From Actinomycetes bacterium (GTDB lineage: Bacteria > Actinomycetota > Actinomycetes > Actinomycetales > Cellulomonadaceae), in contig JAEYNO010000406.1 of assembly GCA_023412515.1 (NCBI GenBank), forward strand, positions 1 to 14,119: DNA of 14,119 nt, read 5' to 3'. Shown piece after piece: positions 13,882-14,119 of this stretch. The notes beneath the pieces are model-generated. The model did no database searches. It was not told where the DNA came from and was given only the letters and a program-made list of their open reading frames with translations. The position numbers and the translations under genes were made by a program. The stretch's first letter is position 1. The number at the start of each line of letters is the position of its first letter.

Positions 13882-13992
13882 ATGTCGTACGAGGACCTCG
13901 TGAGACGGCGCGCGGCCGCCCGCGCCGCGCGGCAGACTGTCGCCTCCCGGGACCACGACGGTCCCGGCCCCGCCCCGAAGGAGCCACCGTGA
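13882..13992 (+). CDS. Possible 36-aa leader ORF
   Basis: An ATG at 13882 opens a 36-codon frame (MSYEDLVRRRAAARAARQ...) whose TGA (13990-13992) overlaps the GTG of the next lipoprotein gene as GTGA. Such an overlap is typical of coupled genes. Only a weak G-rich ribosome site precedes it, no family is recognised, and a candidate -10 (CAGACT, 13933-13938) would lie inside it. It may well be chance in GC-rich DNA. Confidence 0.25.
   Translation: MSYEDLVRRRAAARAARQTVASRDHDGPGPAPKEPP
13889..13901. promoter_or_regulatory. Short palindrome upstream of the edge lipoprotein gene
   Basis: ACGAGG-A-CCTCGT is a perfect 13-bp odd palindrome about 90 bp before the GTG of the lipoprotein gene and about 35 bp before a candidate -10 (CAGACT, 13933-13938). 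It could be an operator; no regulator is suggested by the sequence. Confidence 0.3.
13947..13967 (+). promoter_or_regulatory. Hairpin in the leader of the edge lipoprotein gene
   Basis: CCGGGACC (13947-13954) and GGTCCCGG (13960-13967) form a perfect 8-bp stem with a 5-nt ACGAC loop, ending 10 nt before the AAGGAG ribosome site. Its arms resemble those of the palindrome at 10814-10829, but the 5-bp centre differs from the 2-bp centre there, so the same protein need not bind both. Confidence 0.4.
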
Positions 13993-14119
13993 CCGCCCCC
14001 ACGCCCGCCCGCCGCCCCGTCGGACACCGTCCCGCGCGCCTCCTGCTCGGGCTCGCCACCGCGGGTGCGCTGGCCCTGGGCCTGAGCGCGTGCGCCGACG
14101 GCGACCCGCGGGACATCGC
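13989..14119 (+). CDS. Lipoprotein, N-terminal part only (cut by window end)
   Basis: A GTG at 13989 follows AAGGAG (13978-13983) by 5 nt and opens a frame that runs off the window after 43 complete codons. The product starts MTAPTPARRPVGHRPARLLL, a basic N-region, then a hydrophobic core (18-31) and the lipobox LSAC, giving lipidated Cys35 followed by ADGDPRD. It is therefore a secreted lipoprotein whose mature part is almost wholly outside the window, so no function can be assigned. It lies beyond the adhE terminator and should be a separate transcription unit. Confidence 0.75.
   Translation, partial: MTAPTPARRPVGHRPARLLLGLATAGALALGLSACADGDPRDI

Noticed and set aside
1..14119. CRISPR array, insertion sequence or prophage
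   Set aside because: No spaced repeat array, transposase, integrase, terminal inverted repeats or att-like duplication was seen on either strand.

Overview
The window looks like chromosomal DNA of a very GC-rich actinobacterium. Codon third positions are almost all G or C, GTG starts are common with AGGAGG/AAGGAG-type ribosome binding sites, and -10 hexamers are of the TANNNT type. The mix of secreted and membrane-tethered family 3 glycosidases, a fermentative AdhE and a UDP-galactopyranose mutase suggests a facultatively anaerobic polysaccharide user of the Micrococcales, Cellulomonas-like. That placement is inference from gene content, not from a marker gene.

Layout. Minus strand, 7095 down to 35: a LytTR response regulator (RR1), a lipoprotein GH3 glycosidase, a 138-aa lipoprotein of unknown function, and a GH3 enzyme with reversed domain order and a membrane helix at each end. 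Plus strand, 7353-8501: glf (UDP-galactopyranose mutase), divergent from RR1 and convergent with a histidine kinase. Minus strand, 10623 down to 8513: a second LytTR response regulator (RR2) overlapping by 4 bp a GHKL-type sensor kinase. Plus strand, 10982-13747: adhE, divergent from RR2 and followed by a strong hairpin. At the right edge, from 13989, a new lipoprotein gene starts and is cut by the window end.

How it may work together. The main discovery is regulatory. Upstream of RR1 and of both GH3 genes there is a pair of direct repeats exactly 21 bp apart. Their 9-bp cores (minus strand, about ACSGWYCGT) resemble the published LytTR-domain target. Each pair is followed 32-33 bp later by a -10-like hexamer (TTGCGT, TAGCGT, TAGCCT). 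This points to a local regulon in which a LytTR regulator, most simply RR1, controls itself and the cell-surface glycosidase cluster. The only kinase in view is encoded with RR2, so it may serve both regulators. RR2's own promoter does not carry the repeat, and its LytTR recognition segment has diverged.

The adhE promoter has two DosR/DevR-like palindromes 62 bp apart, the nearer one centred about 42 bp upstream of the predicted transcription start. This suggests hypoxia-type activation of fermentative ethanol formation. An exact match to the actinobacterial DnaA box lies between them.

No tRNA, rRNA, CRISPR array, transposase or integrase was seen.
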